Part shown: positions 1 through 8,159 of the stretch, in pieces
Layout: each line of letters opens with the position of its first letter
Numbering within the stretch: the stretch's first letter is position 1
Source: Kineothrix sp. IPX-CK
GTDB lineage: Bacteria > Bacillota > Clostridia > Lachnospirales > Lachnospiraceae
Direction of reading: 5' to 3'
Length of the DNA stretch: 64,000 bases
Assembly: GCF_039134705.1 (NCBI RefSeq)
Contig: NZ_CP146256.1
Coordinates: 744,001-808,000 of the forward strand
Notes under the pieces: model-generated
Told to the model about the DNA's origin: nothing
What the model saw: only the letters and a program-made list of their open reading frames with translations
The model's database searches: none
Program-made: the position numbers and the translations under genes

Positions 1-189
1 CCGGAATGTTGTGAAATTGCGGTAAGGAGCGGTGAGAAGGGATGCTGTATGTTCCTTTTGAATTACAAGAATGAGCCTATTGATATTACATTGCATAAAA
101 AAGGAAAGGACCTTTATACGGGGCAGGAGATTATCGGCAGTCAGAAGCTGGAAGGCTATGGAACGATGGTAATCGAATTGCCGGAGTAA
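1..189 (+). CDS. GH42 beta-galactosidase, C-terminal fragment (cut by window start)
   Basis: An open frame enters the window from the left and ends at a TAA at 187-189. The 62 visible residues include FLLNYKNEPIDITLH and end in YGTMVIELPE. This resembles the small beta-sandwich C-terminal domain that closes GH42 beta-galactosidases, with its typical phrase of the type 'FLLNY...' followed by 'L...G.....G......L...G..V..'. The catalytic barrel lies outside the window, so the family call rests on this tail and on the complete GH42 gene that starts only 20 bases downstream. The pair would be tandem paralogous beta-galactosidases in one operon. Confidence is moderate because no catalytic residue is visible. 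Confidence 0.6.
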   Translation, partial: PECCEIAVRSGEKGCCMFLLNYKNEPIDITLHKKGKDLYTGQEIIGSQKLEGYGTMVIELPE

Positions 190-209
190 GGTAAGGGTGT
201 TTAAGGAGC

Positions 210-2222
210 ATGGACAGATTTTTATTTGGGGCGGCCTATTATGATGAATATATGCCCGTGGAGCGGCTGGAAGAGGATATGCGCCTGATGCGCGAGGCTG
301 GCATCAATGTGATCCGGATTGCGGAATCCACTTGGGCCACGCAGGAGCCAGTTAGCGGAGAATTTGATTTCTCACACGTGGAGCGGGTACTGGAGGCGGC
401 CGGAAGATATGACATCAGTGTCATAGTAGGGACGCCTACCTATGCCATTCCGCCCTGGCTTGCGTCCCAGAATCCCGAAATACTCGCCGTGACGGAACGG
501 GGAAAGGAGAAATACGGGGCCAGACAGAATATGGACATTACAAGTCCTGCTTACCGTTATTATGCAGAGCGTATTATACGCAAGCTAATGGAATGCGTAC
601 AAAGGTACTCCAATGTTATCGGTTTTCAGCTGGATAATGAGACCAAACATTACCATACATCGGGGCCGAATGTACAACGTCTGTTCGTACGATATTTGAA
701 GAAGACCTTTGGGGATGTTGAAGAAATGAATCGAGAATTTGGCTTTTCCTACTGGAGCAACCGGGTGGATGCTTGGGAGAATGTGCCCGATCCAACAGGT
801 TCCATTAACGGGAGCTTCCGGGCGGAATTCGAAAAATTCAGAAGGCAGCTCGTTACTGAATTTCTGGAATGGCAGAGCGGAATCGTCAGGGAATATATAA
901 GACAGGGACAGTTCATCACCCATAATCTGGATTTCGAATGGCGCAATTATACTTATGGAGTGCAGGCAGAGGCAGATCATAAGAAGGCAGTGCAGTGCCT
1001 CGACATTGCAGGCTGCGATATCTATCATCTGACACAGTCGAAGCTGACCGGAAAGGAAATCGCATTCGGAGGAGACCTGGTGCGAAGCTTAAAGCGCCGG
1101 AGTTATTTTGTACTGGAAACACAGGCACAAGGGCATGTGAACTGGACGCCTTATGACGGGCAGCTCCGGCTGCATGCGTTCAGCCATATAGCGAGCGGTG
1201 CTGCAGCTCTCATGTACTGGCACTGGCATTCGATTCATAATTCCTTTGAAACGTACTGGAAAGGGATATTGAGCCATGATCTGAAACCGAACAGGATCTA
1301 CAGGGAGATATCAGGAATCGGTGCGGATATGGCAAGGATTGGTCCGTCGCTTATAAACTTGAAAAAGAAAAATCGCGCAGCGCTTTTAGTCAGCAATGAA
1401 TCGCTGACCGGCCTGCGCGAATTCCCTCTGCCGGGAGGGGAGACGACATATAATGACGTGGTAAGGCGTTACTATGACGCTTTGTATGAGCTGAATGTGG
1501 AATGTGATATTTTATTCCCGGAGGATGCAGAGTATTTCGAACAGTATGAGCTGCTGGTAGTTCCTGTACTTTATAGCGCGCCCACCAAGCTGCTAACGGC
1601 TTTGTCTGATTTTGCGGAGAGGGGCGGACATCTTGTGGCGGCCTTCCGCAGCGGCTTTGCCAACGAGTTCTTAACAGTAAGACATGAGGGGCAGCCCGCT
1701 GTCCTGCAGAAATGTCTGGGTATCCGGTATGACGAGTTTACACAGCCGGACGATGTATGGCTGGCGGATCAGGTCTATGCGGCAGCGGCAAAAGAATGCA
1801 GTGCCACGGTTTTTATGGAGCTTGTGGAAACGGAAGGCGCAGATGTACTGGCACACTATGACCATCCGTTCTGGGGCAGATATGCGGCTGTGACAGAGCA
1901 TGCTTTTGGAAAAGGCATGGCAACTTATGTGGCATGTCTGACTACGCCTGCTTACACAAAGGAAATTTTAAAAAGAGTACTGGAACAGACCGGAATATGG
2001 GGAATAGAGCAACAAGCAGCTTTTCCGGTCATCATACGAAACGGTGTGAATGAAACCGGCAGAAAGGTGCACTTTTACCTGAATTATTCAGAAAAAGAGA
2101 TCAGGCAGCCTTATCTGCATGGAGATGGAAAGGAGCTTTTGAAAGAGGAAAGTGTGAAAAACGGACAGACTCTTGTATTGGAGGCGTGGGGAATTCGGAT
2201 CGTTGTGGAATCCGAAGCCTGA
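210..2222 (+). CDS. Beta-galactosidase, glycoside hydrolase family 42
   Basis: A 670-residue cytoplasmic enzyme (no signal peptide) expected to release terminal beta-D-galactose from short oligosaccharides. Residues 5-360 form the GH42 TIM barrel: the opening FGAAYYDEYMP, the acid/base N143-E144 in GFQLDNETKHY, and the likely nucleophile E303 in YFVLETQAQ followed by the conserved QGHVNW and YWHWHS stretches. A trimerisation-like domain covers about 380-600, and a short beta domain ends the protein. Length is typical of the family (650-700). The ATG follows an AGGAG-like sequence (199-206). It follows another GH42 gene with a 20-base gap. The GH51 arabinofuranosidase at 6504 and the sugar importer suggest work on arabinogalactan or galacto-oligosaccharides; the natural substrate is inferred. 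Confidence 0.93.
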   Translation: MDRFLFGAAYYDEYMPVERLEEDMRLMREAGINVIRIAESTWATQEPVSGEFDFSHVERVLEAAGRYDISVIVGTPTYAIPPWLASQNPEILAVTERGKEKYGARQNMDITSPAYRYYAERIIRKLMECVQRYSNVIGFQLDNETKHYHTSGPNVQRLFVRYLKKTFGDVEEMNREFGFSYWSNRVDAWENVPDPTGSINGSFRAEFEKFRRQLVTEFLEWQSGIVREYIRQGQFITHNLDFEWRNYTYGVQAEADHKKAVQCLDIAGCDIYHLTQSKLTGKEIAFGGDLVRSLKRRSYFVLETQAQGHVNWTPYDGQLRLHAFSHIASGAAALMYWHWHSIHNSFETYWKGILSHDLKPNRIYREISGIGADMARIGPSLINLKKKNRAALLVSNESLTGLREFPLPGGETTYNDVVRRYYDALYELNVECDILFPEDAEYFEQYELLVVPVLYSAPTKLLTALSDFAERGGHLVAAFRSGFANEFLTVRHEGQPAVLQKCLGIRYDEFTQPDDVWLADQVYAAAAKECSATVFMELVETEGADVLAHYDHPFWGRYAAVTEHAFGKGMATYVACLTTPAYTKEILKRVLEQTGIWGIEQQAAFPVIIRNGVNETGRKVHFYLNYSEKEIRQPYLHGDGKELLKEESVKNGQTLVLEAWGIRIVVESEA

Positions 2223-2246
2223 ATGCAGTAATAAAAATTAAAAATG

Positions 2247-2284
2247 AGTCGTCCGGAACAGATTTCCGGCCGGCTTATTTTTTT
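2247..2284 (+). terminator. Rho-independent terminator after the GH42 genes
   Basis: AGTCGTCCGGA (2247-2257) pairs with TCCGGCCGGCT (2265-2275), with one mismatch and one G-U pair, and is followed by TTATTTTTTT. It separates the galactosidase unit from the PAP2 gene. Confidence 0.75.
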
Positions 2285-2444
2285 ATCTTTCCTTTTGTGC
2301 GGTCCATAGTAAATAATCCATTGCAAAATCTAAAATATGAGTCTGCCCGGTGAGTGCAATACCGTTTTCCGTACTCTCATCTTTTTCGTATGCGGCACAT
2401 ATATTTTTCTAAGATGAAGAGAAAATGGAAAAGAGGCAAATGGT

Positions 2445-3005
2445 ATGATTGAAGCTTTCATTCGTTTAGACAGCAGCATCCTATTATTTATACAAGACTT
2501 TCTGAGAAATAATACTTTAACATCAATTTTTATCTTTATCACCAACTTAGGAAACAGGGGATTTATATGGACGTTGATTTCTATCCTCCTTTTCGTTTTC
2601 CCCAAAACGAGAAAAATAGGCTGTATGGGAATGTGTGCCCTAATTTTGTCAATGATTATCAATAATATGGTGCTGAAAAATCTGGTGGAAAGAAGCAGAC
2701 CGTTTGATACAATAACGACCCTTGTACCGCTTATCCATAAACCGGCAGATTTTTCCTTTCCATCCGGCCATACGGCCAGTGCATTTGCGGCAGGATACAT
2801 ATTTTACAGAAAGCTGCCTAAAAAAATAGGGATACCGATTCTTATACTGGCGTTTTTGATTGGTATATCGCGATTGTATTTAGGCGTTCATTATCCCAGC
2901 GATGTTATTGCGGGAATGCTTTGCGGGATAACGATTAGTTATATGGCAGAGGTGATAATTAATGCATTGTTTAAAGGCATGCACCGTTCTGAACATCCGA
3001 AGTAA
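2445..3005 (+). CDS. PAP2 superfamily membrane phosphatase
   Basis: A 186-residue integral membrane protein with about five or six hydrophobic segments. It carries all three parts of the PAP2 phosphatase signature: KNLVERSRP (78-86, the K-X6-RP motif), PSGH (106-109) and SR-X5-H-X3-D (142-153, in SRLYLGVHYPSD). The family removes phosphate from lipid phosphates such as phosphatidic acid or undecaprenyl pyrophosphate (BacA-like/YbjG-like activity), with the active site facing outward. Substrate cannot be told from sequence. The ATG follows a run of AAAAGAGG. It stands alone between two sugar operons and is probably not functionally tied to them. Confidence 0.9.
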   Translation: MIEAFIRLDSSILLFIQDFLRNNTLTSIFIFITNLGNRGFIWTLISILLFVFPKTRKIGCMGMCALILSMIINNMVLKNLVERSRPFDTITTLVPLIHKPADFSFPSGHTASAFAAGYIFYRKLPKKIGIPILILAFLIGISRLYLGVHYPSDVIAGMLCGITISYMAEVIINALFKGMHRSEHPK

Positions 3006-3029
3006 TTTTTTTGTTTTATGATATTATTG

Positions 3030-3057
3030 TTGACATTTACTGTAAAATGTGCATAAT
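3030..3057 (+). promoter_or_regulatory. Sigma-A type promoter for the CUT1 sugar importer operon
   Basis: TTGACA at 3030-3035 and CATAAT at 3052-3057 are separated by 16 bases. The predicted start near 3064-3066 falls just ahead of a 10-bp palindrome at 3071, so a bound repressor would block initiation. Confidence 0.7.
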
Positions 3058-3070
3058 AATATTTATAGAG

Positions 3071-3080
3071 TACACGTGTA
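3071..3080. promoter_or_regulatory. Palindromic operator 1, LacI type
   Basis: TACACGTGTA is a perfect palindrome centred on CG, immediately downstream of the predicted transcription start. Its core recurs in a longer palindrome at 3155-3174. LacI-family operators typically have this CG-centred form, and a LacI regulator closes the same locus at 8160. Confidence 0.6.
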
Positions 3081-3154
3081 CGCATGAAAAAATACATAAG
3101 TGCAGAGGCAAATTCAAGATATAAATGTTAATTAAGAATTTGCCATAAACCGCG

Positions 3155-3174
3155 GGTGCGTACACGTGGACGCA
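3155..3174. promoter_or_regulatory. Palindromic operator 2, LacI type
   Basis: GTGCGTACACGTGGACGCAC is a 20-base palindrome with a single mismatched pair, sharing the TACACGTG core with the site at 3071-3080. The centres are about 89 bases apart, a spacing that would allow a dimer-of-dimers loop. It ends 29 bases before the start codon of the binding-protein gene. Confidence 0.6.
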
Positions 3175-3203
3175 CACGACACTATTATTCAGGAGGTATA
3201 GAA

Positions 3204-4526
3204 ATGAAAAAGCTATTAAGTATCGTATTGGCTGTGACTATGGTATCTTCCCTGTTAGCAGGATGCGGAAGTAATAGTACGGCGGAGACAACCACCGGAG
3301 AGAAAGCGGAGACAACGCAGACAGAAACCGCGGCCGGTGATGAGGCAAAGGCCGGGACAGGGGATAAGGTTACGCTTAAGTTCTGGAATGTGTTTACGGG
3401 TTCGGACGGAGACATTCTCCGCGAGATCGTAGATAACTACAATAAGACGAATACAGATAACATCAAGATCGAGATGGATATCATGCCCAATGATGTTTTG
3501 CAGCAAAAACTTCCGGCATCGATAGCAACTGGAACCGCACCGGATATTGTCCTGTTCGGCGTGGAAAATATCGCTCCTTATGTAAGCAACGATTCGTTGG
3601 AGGATATCAGCGATTTCTGGGAGAAGGAAGGCGTGGACAAAAGCAACTTTCTGGAAAATGTAACCGAGCTGTCCTACGTGGAGGGTAAGCTTTACGGAAC
3701 ACCTATGCAGTATAATGTTTCTTATCTGTATTGGAATAAGGACTTATTTGAGGCAGCAGGCCTGGACCCCGATACGCCTCCGGCAACAATGGATGAGCTT
3801 GCGGAATATGCACAAAAGCTTACGGATACTTCCAAAAATCAATATGGCCTTGCATTGCCGACAAACACAACGTATATGCAGTTCCTTTGGGCAAACGGCG
3901 GAGATGCCAATGACCCTTCGGAGAATAAGAATTTATTAGATTCTCAGGAAAACCTAAAGACCTTGGAATATCTGCAGGATCTGGCATTCAATAAGAAGGT
4001 AACTCCGGAGAACATAACTGGTTCCGATGCGGACGTTATGCTTCAGGCCGGTCAGATTGCCATGTACATGAGCGGGCCGTGGCAGATCAACGGACTGAGA
4101 GCACAGGGAATTAATTTCGGTATTGCACCATGTGTGTCAGGTACCGCAGGCGCCTTTTCACCCGCAGGAGGATGCAGCTATGTAATTCCGAAAGGAACCG
4201 GCGAGGCAGAAAAGGAAGCGGCATATAAATTCATGAAGTATTGGCTGAGCGATGAAATTTTAAAGGAATGGTCACAGAGAAACGGATTCCCGGTATGGTC
4301 GAAAACTTTGGCAGAGGATCCTGAGATTCAAAGCGATGAGGTGTTGAATTCGATTTCCAAAGCAACGGAAATAGGACGTTCCTATAATCTGGGATATTCT
4401 CTTGCAAGCCAGATAGATAACGATGTCATGATCCCAATGTTTGAAAAGATAATTACGGGTGCAGGAACGCCGGAAGCTGTTCTTAAGGAAGCATCTTCCG
4501 CCATGGATACGGTGCTCGCGCAGTAG
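3204..4526 (+). CDS. Extracellular sugar-binding lipoprotein of a CUT1-type ABC importer
   Basis: A 440-residue substrate-binding protein (family 1, MalE/UgpB-like). The start is set at the ATG at 3204 because AGGAGG sits at 3191-3196; an upstream in-frame extension has no such site and crosses the operator. The N terminus is a lipoprotein signal with lipobox LAGC (Cys about residue 20), then a low-complexity Thr/Glu/Ala linker, then the bilobed domain opening with VTLKFWNVFTGSDG and including GTAPDIVLFG and QAGQIAMYMSGPWQ. It captures oligosaccharides outside the cell for the permeases at 4684 and 5579. No ATPase is encoded here, so a shared MsmK-type ATPase elsewhere is likely. Ligand unknown; arabino- or galacto-oligosaccharide is inferred from the neighbouring hydrolases. 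Confidence 0.92.
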   Translation: MKKLLSIVLAVTMVSSLLAGCGSNSTAETTTGEKAETTQTETAAGDEAKAGTGDKVTLKFWNVFTGSDGDILREIVDNYNKTNTDNIKIEMDIMPNDVLQQKLPASIATGTAPDIVLFGVENIAPYVSNDSLEDISDFWEKEGVDKSNFLENVTELSYVEGKLYGTPMQYNVSYLYWNKDLFEAAGLDPDTPPATMDELAEYAQKLTDTSKNQYGLALPTNTTYMQFLWANGGDANDPSENKNLLDSQENLKTLEYLQDLAFNKKVTPENITGSDADVMLQAGQIAMYMSGPWQINGLRAQGINFGIAPCVSGTAGAFSPAGGCSYVIPKGTGEAEKEAAYKFMKYWLSDEILKEWSQRNGFPVWSKTLAEDPEIQSDEVLNSISKATEIGRSYNLGYSLASQIDNDVMIPMFEKIITGAGTPEAVLKEASSAMDTVLAQ

Positions 4527-4550
4527 AGGTCGAGTAGTATATTGATTCCC

Positions 4551-4580
4551 AAGAATCCTGACAGACTTGTCAGGATTCTT
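4551..4580 (+). other. Stem-loop between binding-protein and permease genes
   Basis: AAGAATCCTGACA (4551-4563) pairs perfectly with TGTCAGGATTCTT (4568-4580) around a 4-base loop. What follows is CTCCTCAAGG rather than a U-tract, so this is more likely an mRNA-stabilising or partial-processing hairpin than a full terminator. Such elements raise the amount of binding protein over permeases. A similar hairpin sits after the binding-protein gene at 17270. Confidence 0.75.
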
Positions 4581-4683
4581 CTCCTCAAGGCTGTGAGCGG
4601 TAAAGTATGTATTATTTCAGTTCTGTTCCGGCCCTTAAGAAGTCAGAGACCGGAAAGCTGCAATTTATAAAGGAGTATAAGTG

Positions 4684-5577
4684 ATGAATAAAAAGAAAAA
4701 AAGCAGACTTCAATATCAGAGAAGTGCCTACCTCTTTATCCTGCCATCCATGCTGATTCTCACAGTATTTGTCTTTGTTCCCCTTGGTGCTTCATTGATC
4801 ATCAGTTTGTTGAATATGAATATTTTTATGAATGATATTTCTTTCGCAGGAATGAAAAACTTTGTCAGGCTATTTAAGGATAGCAGAGTAAATAGTGCTA
4901 CCTTTAACAGCCTTTACTTTGCCCTGTTCGAAGTGCCTCTGCAGATAGGACTCGCCCTTTTGTTCAGCTTGTTTGTTGCGAAGAATAACCGGTATACAAG
5001 AGCGCTGAGAACTATTTATTATTTGCCTTTTGTCTGTTCCATGACTGCCATAGGTATTGTATGGTCAATGCTCCTGGATCCGAATATGGGACTGGTTCCC
5101 TATCTGCTCAGGCTGACAGGGGCAGGAAGCGTTTCCTTTTTGAAAGATCCGGCGCTTGCGATGCCCACTATTATTGCGGTCAGCGCATGGAAAGGCTTTG
5201 GATATACATTGACGCTGATAACGGCAGCCGTGCTTAACGTATCGGCATCCCTTTATGAGGCGGCGGAGATAGACGGCGCTAATTTATTCCGGAAATTCAT
5301 ACATATTACTATTCCCGGCATATGGCCTACCGTCAGTTTCTGTATTGTAACTACGATGATCAGCGCATTGCAGATGTTTGATCAGGCTTATGTAATGACT
5401 CAGGGAGGTCCGTTAAATAAGACGGAAACCGTGGTGCAGTATATTTACGACAGAGGATTTCAGACGGCACCCTATGATTTGGGATATGCGTCCGCCATTT
5501 CCGTGTATCTGTTTATAATTATAGCTGTCATAACCTTTGTACTTAGAAGATTTGTATTGGAGAGGGGAGGCGAATAG
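4684..5577 (+). CDS. Sugar ABC transporter permease (MalF/UgpA type)
   Basis: A 297-residue inner-membrane subunit with six predicted transmembrane segments, the first at about residues 18-42 (LFILPSMLILTVFVFVPLG). The cytoplasmic EAA loop, which docks on the ATPase, is EAAEIDGANLFRKFIHITIPGIWP near residue 200. It forms a heterodimer channel with the product of 5579. ATG 4684 is preferred over GTG 4681 because AGGAG at 4671-4675 is 8 bases away. Length and motifs are ordinary for the family. Confidence 0.92.
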   Translation: MNKKKKSRLQYQRSAYLFILPSMLILTVFVFVPLGASLIISLLNMNIFMNDISFAGMKNFVRLFKDSRVNSATFNSLYFALFEVPLQIGLALLFSLFVAKNNRYTRALRTIYYLPFVCSMTAIGIVWSMLLDPNMGLVPYLLRLTGAGSVSFLKDPALAMPTIIAVSAWKGFGYTLTLITAAVLNVSASLYEAAEIDGANLFRKFIHITIPGIWPTVSFCIVTTMISALQMFDQAYVMTQGGPLNKTETVVQYIYDRGFQTAPYDLGYASAISVYLFIIIAVITFVLRRFVLERGGE

Positions 5578-5578
5578 G

Positions 5579-6430
5579 TTGAAGAAACAAGCTTTTTATG
5601 CAAATAAGAAAAAATGGAACTTGGGAAAGCTGATGGGATTCCTTCTCACCTTTGGCATGGTTATTTTAGTATTGGTGCCTATTATATGGCTGTTTGTATC
5701 CTCCTTTAAGACAGACAGCGGAGTGATAGCCTATCCGCCTCACTTTTTTCCTACGGAGTGGACCTTTTCCCAATATCGATATGTGACTGAGAGCATTCCC
5801 ATCTTTTCAATGACCAAAACGACCATATTTTTTGCAGGAGGCGTGACCATATTGAGTGTCTTATTCGATTCGATGGCCGGTTATGCTTTTGCAAGATTAA
5901 ATTTTAGAGGCTCTAAGCTGCTTTTTTCCATTATATTGCTTACCATGATGGTTCCGTTCCAGATCATTATGACACCTCTCTATATTGAAATTTTTAAATT
6001 AAAGCTTTTGGATACTTATTTAGGACTGATTCTGCCCAGAGCTACCAGCGCTTTTGGTATTTATATGATGCGTTCGTTTTTTGCAGGTCTTCCGAAATCA
6101 CTTGAAGAATCCGGAAGAATAGAAGGAATGGGAGAATTCCGGATATTTCGCTCGCTGATGCTGCCGTTATGCAAGCCGGCGCTTATAAGTCTGGGTATCT
6201 TCCACTTTATGAATAATTGGAACGATTTACTTTATCCGCTGATGCTGACCAGTTCATCCGATAAAAGGACTTTATCGGCTGGCCTTGCGGTACTTGTAGG
6301 TAATAAAGTGATCAAATACGGGCCTACGCTTGCGGCGACCATGATATCCCTGATTCCTCTTCTGATTCTCTATCTGTTCTGCCAGAGATATTTTGTGGAG
6401 GGAATTGCCACGGCAGGGACAAAGGAATAA
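5579..6430 (+). CDS. Carbohydrate ABC transporter permease (MalG/UgpE type)
   Basis: A 283-residue partner permease with six membrane segments and the EAA motif EESGRIEGMGEFRIFRSLML. The start is taken as TTG 5579, one base after the stop of the upstream permease, because GAGGGGAGG lies at 5561-5570. A more upstream TTG in the same frame would overlap the previous gene by 41 bases without a ribosome site. Close coupling to the previous gene fits equal production of the two channel halves. Confidence 0.9.
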   Translation: MKKQAFYANKKKWNLGKLMGFLLTFGMVILVLVPIIWLFVSSFKTDSGVIAYPPHFFPTEWTFSQYRYVTESIPIFSMTKTTIFFAGGVTILSVLFDSMAGYAFARLNFRGSKLLFSIILLTMMVPFQIIMTPLYIEIFKLKLLDTYLGLILPRATSAFGIYMMRSFFAGLPKSLEESGRIEGMGEFRIFRSLMLPLCKPALISLGIFHFMNNWNDLLYPLMLTSSSDKRTLSAGLAVLVGNKVIKYGPTLAATMISLIPLLILYLFCQRYFVEGIATAGTKE

Positions 6431-6503
6431 AATGCGAAATCATGCTTACATAAAAGGCTGTGTCGCAAAAGTAAAAGATACTGAAAGGAGTATAGTTTTA
6501 AAC

Positions 6504-8012
6504 ATGAAAGCAACAGTAATCGTTAACAAAGATTTTAGTAAGGGGAAAATAGATAAGAGAATCTACAGCTCCTTTGTAGAACATATGGGTAGGGTGGTCT
6601 ATTCGGGAATCTATGAGCCGGGGCATAAAAGCGCAGACGAGGATGGCTTCCGGCAGGATGTACTTGAGAAGGTAAAAGAACTGGGAGTGACCGGAATTCG
6701 TTATCCGGGAGGTAATTTTGTATCCTGTTATGACTGGAGAGACGGAGTGGGTCCTGTAGAGAAACGTCCAAGGCGTCTGGAAATAGCCTGGAGAGCGATA
6801 GAGACTAATGAATTCGGCACCAACGAGTTCATGAAGTGGGCAAAAAAGGCGGGAATAGAGCCTATATTTGCCGTAAATCTCGGAACCAAGGGAATCGAAA
6901 ATGCAGTTTCCTTAGTGGAATACTGCAATATAAAAGGGGGAACCTTGTACAGCGATATGCGAAAAGGGCATGGCGTGGAAGAACCTTATGGAATAGGACT
7001 CTGGTGTCTGGGAAATGAAATGGACGGAGACTGGCAGATAGGACATAAGCAGGCAGAGGAATATGGACGTTTGGCGCAGGAAACGGCAAAGGCGATGAAG
7101 CAGGTGGACAGCAGCATTCAATTGGTATCCTGCGGAAGTTCCAAATCCGACATGCAGACATATCCCGACTGGGAAGCGACAACCTTAAACTATACCTATG
7201 ATTATGTAGATTACGTTTCGCTTCATCAATACTACGGAAATCAGGAAAAGGGGACGCCGTTTTTCCTGGCGCAGTCACTGGATATGGAGAACTATATTAA
7301 GACTGTGATTGGGACCTGTGATTTTGTAAAAGCGAAAAAGCGCTCGGAAAAGGAGTTGTATATCAGTTTCGACGAATGGGGAGTATGGTCCATTCCGGAT
7401 ACAGAGGTGGCATCGCAGGTGCATGAGGAGGCTTGGGAAGTGGCGCCCCACCTTAGTGAGCAGATTTATTCGCTGGAAGATTCCCTGCTTTTTGCAAGTA
7501 TGATGATGAACTTTCTGAAATATGCAGACCGTATTAAGGTTGCCTGTCAGTCATTGCTCACGAATATCAGTGCGGCAATCATGACAGAGCGTGGAGGAGA
7601 TGTATGGGTGCAGCCGGTTTTCTATCCTTTTTCATGGATGGCCGGATACGGACATGGAGAAGTGCTGCGGGATGTCCTGCACTGTCCGGCATATTTTTGT
7701 GACGGATTTGGTGAGGTTCCATATGTAGATGAGGTAACTGTTTATAATGAAGAAAAGAGAGAGGCCGTATTGTTTGCGGTAAATCGCGGCGAAGAGGAAG
7801 CGGTCTCGCTTACGGTCTGTCTTCAGGGGTTTGAACCGCAGAGAGTGACAGAACATCTGGCGCTAAGTCACCGGAACAAAAAGGCCACGAATCTTGTAAA
7901 TCATGAAGAAGTAAAGCCGTATCATGTAACGGATAACATACTGGAACGGGATGAGGTGATCTTAACTATGGAGCCGCTTTCCTTCCATATGATAAGGATA
8001 GAAGTGAAATAA
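6504..8012 (+). CDS. Alpha-L-arabinofuranosidase, glycoside hydrolase family 51
   Basis: A 502-residue intracellular enzyme that removes alpha-L-arabinofuranosyl residues from arabino-oligosaccharides. The ATG at 6504 follows AAAGGAG (6484-6490); the open frame extends further up but only through the previous gene's tail. Visible landmarks: GIRYPGGNFVSCYDWRDGVGP (about 64-84), the acid/base E172 in LWCLGNEMDGDWQIG, and the nucleophile E291 in ISFDEWGVW. A C-terminal beta-sandwich ends at LSFHMIRIE. Its placement after the importer genes suggests the imported substrate carries arabinose. Confidence 0.95.
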   Translation: MKATVIVNKDFSKGKIDKRIYSSFVEHMGRVVYSGIYEPGHKSADEDGFRQDVLEKVKELGVTGIRYPGGNFVSCYDWRDGVGPVEKRPRRLEIAWRAIETNEFGTNEFMKWAKKAGIEPIFAVNLGTKGIENAVSLVEYCNIKGGTLYSDMRKGHGVEEPYGIGLWCLGNEMDGDWQIGHKQAEEYGRLAQETAKAMKQVDSSIQLVSCGSSKSDMQTYPDWEATTLNYTYDYVDYVSLHQYYGNQEKGTPFFLAQSLDMENYIKTVIGTCDFVKAKKRSEKELYISFDEWGVWSIPDTEVASQVHEEAWEVAPHLSEQIYSLEDSLLFASMMMNFLKYADRIKVACQSLLTNISAAIMTERGGDVWVQPVFYPFSWMAGYGHGEVLRDVLHCPAYFCDGFGEVPYVDEVTVYNEEKREAVLFAVNRGEEEAVSLTVCLQGFEPQRVTEHLALSHRNKKATNLVNHEEVKPYHVTDNILERDEVILTMEPLSFHMIRIEVK

Positions 8013-8026
8013 AAGCAAAAGCATGA

Positions 8027-8053
8027 GTTACTGTGAAGGTCGTGAACAGTAAC
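8027..8053. repeat. Dispersed hairpin repeat, copy 1
   Basis: GTTACTGT and ACAGTAAC form a perfect 8-bp stem, with the text GTGAACAGTAAC on the right side. A near-identical element with GTTGCTGT...GTGAACAGTAAC occurs at 22064-22088. Both are intergenic. Confidence 0.6.
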
Positions 8054-8063
8054 CTTAAAGCCT

Positions 8064-8112
8064 GAGGCCGTAGTAAGATTCTCTAAAAGAATTTTTGCAA
8101 CGGCCTCTTTTT
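8064..8112 (+). terminator. Rho-independent terminator after the GH51 gene
   Basis: GAGGCCGT (8064-8071) pairs with ACGGCCTC (8100-8107), with an inner AGATTCT / AGAAT stem, and is followed by TTTTT. It ends the importer-arabinofuranosidase transcript. Confidence 0.85.
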
Positions 8113-8122
8113 ATGCTATACT
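8095..8122 (+). promoter_or_regulatory. Promoter for the LacI regulator gene
   Basis: TTGCAA at 8095-8100 and an extended -10, TGCTATACT (hexamer 8117-8122), are separated by 16 bases. The -35 overlaps the right arm of the preceding terminator. Confidence 0.6.
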
Positions 8123-8159
8123 CTAAGAAAGAATGAGCGTAATGGAGGTTCTGCCAAAG

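Noticed and set aside
2330..2800. 156-codon open frame on the minus strand over the PAP2 gene
   Set aside because: The plus-strand frame carries all three PAP2 motifs; the minus frame shows no known motif or ribosome site.
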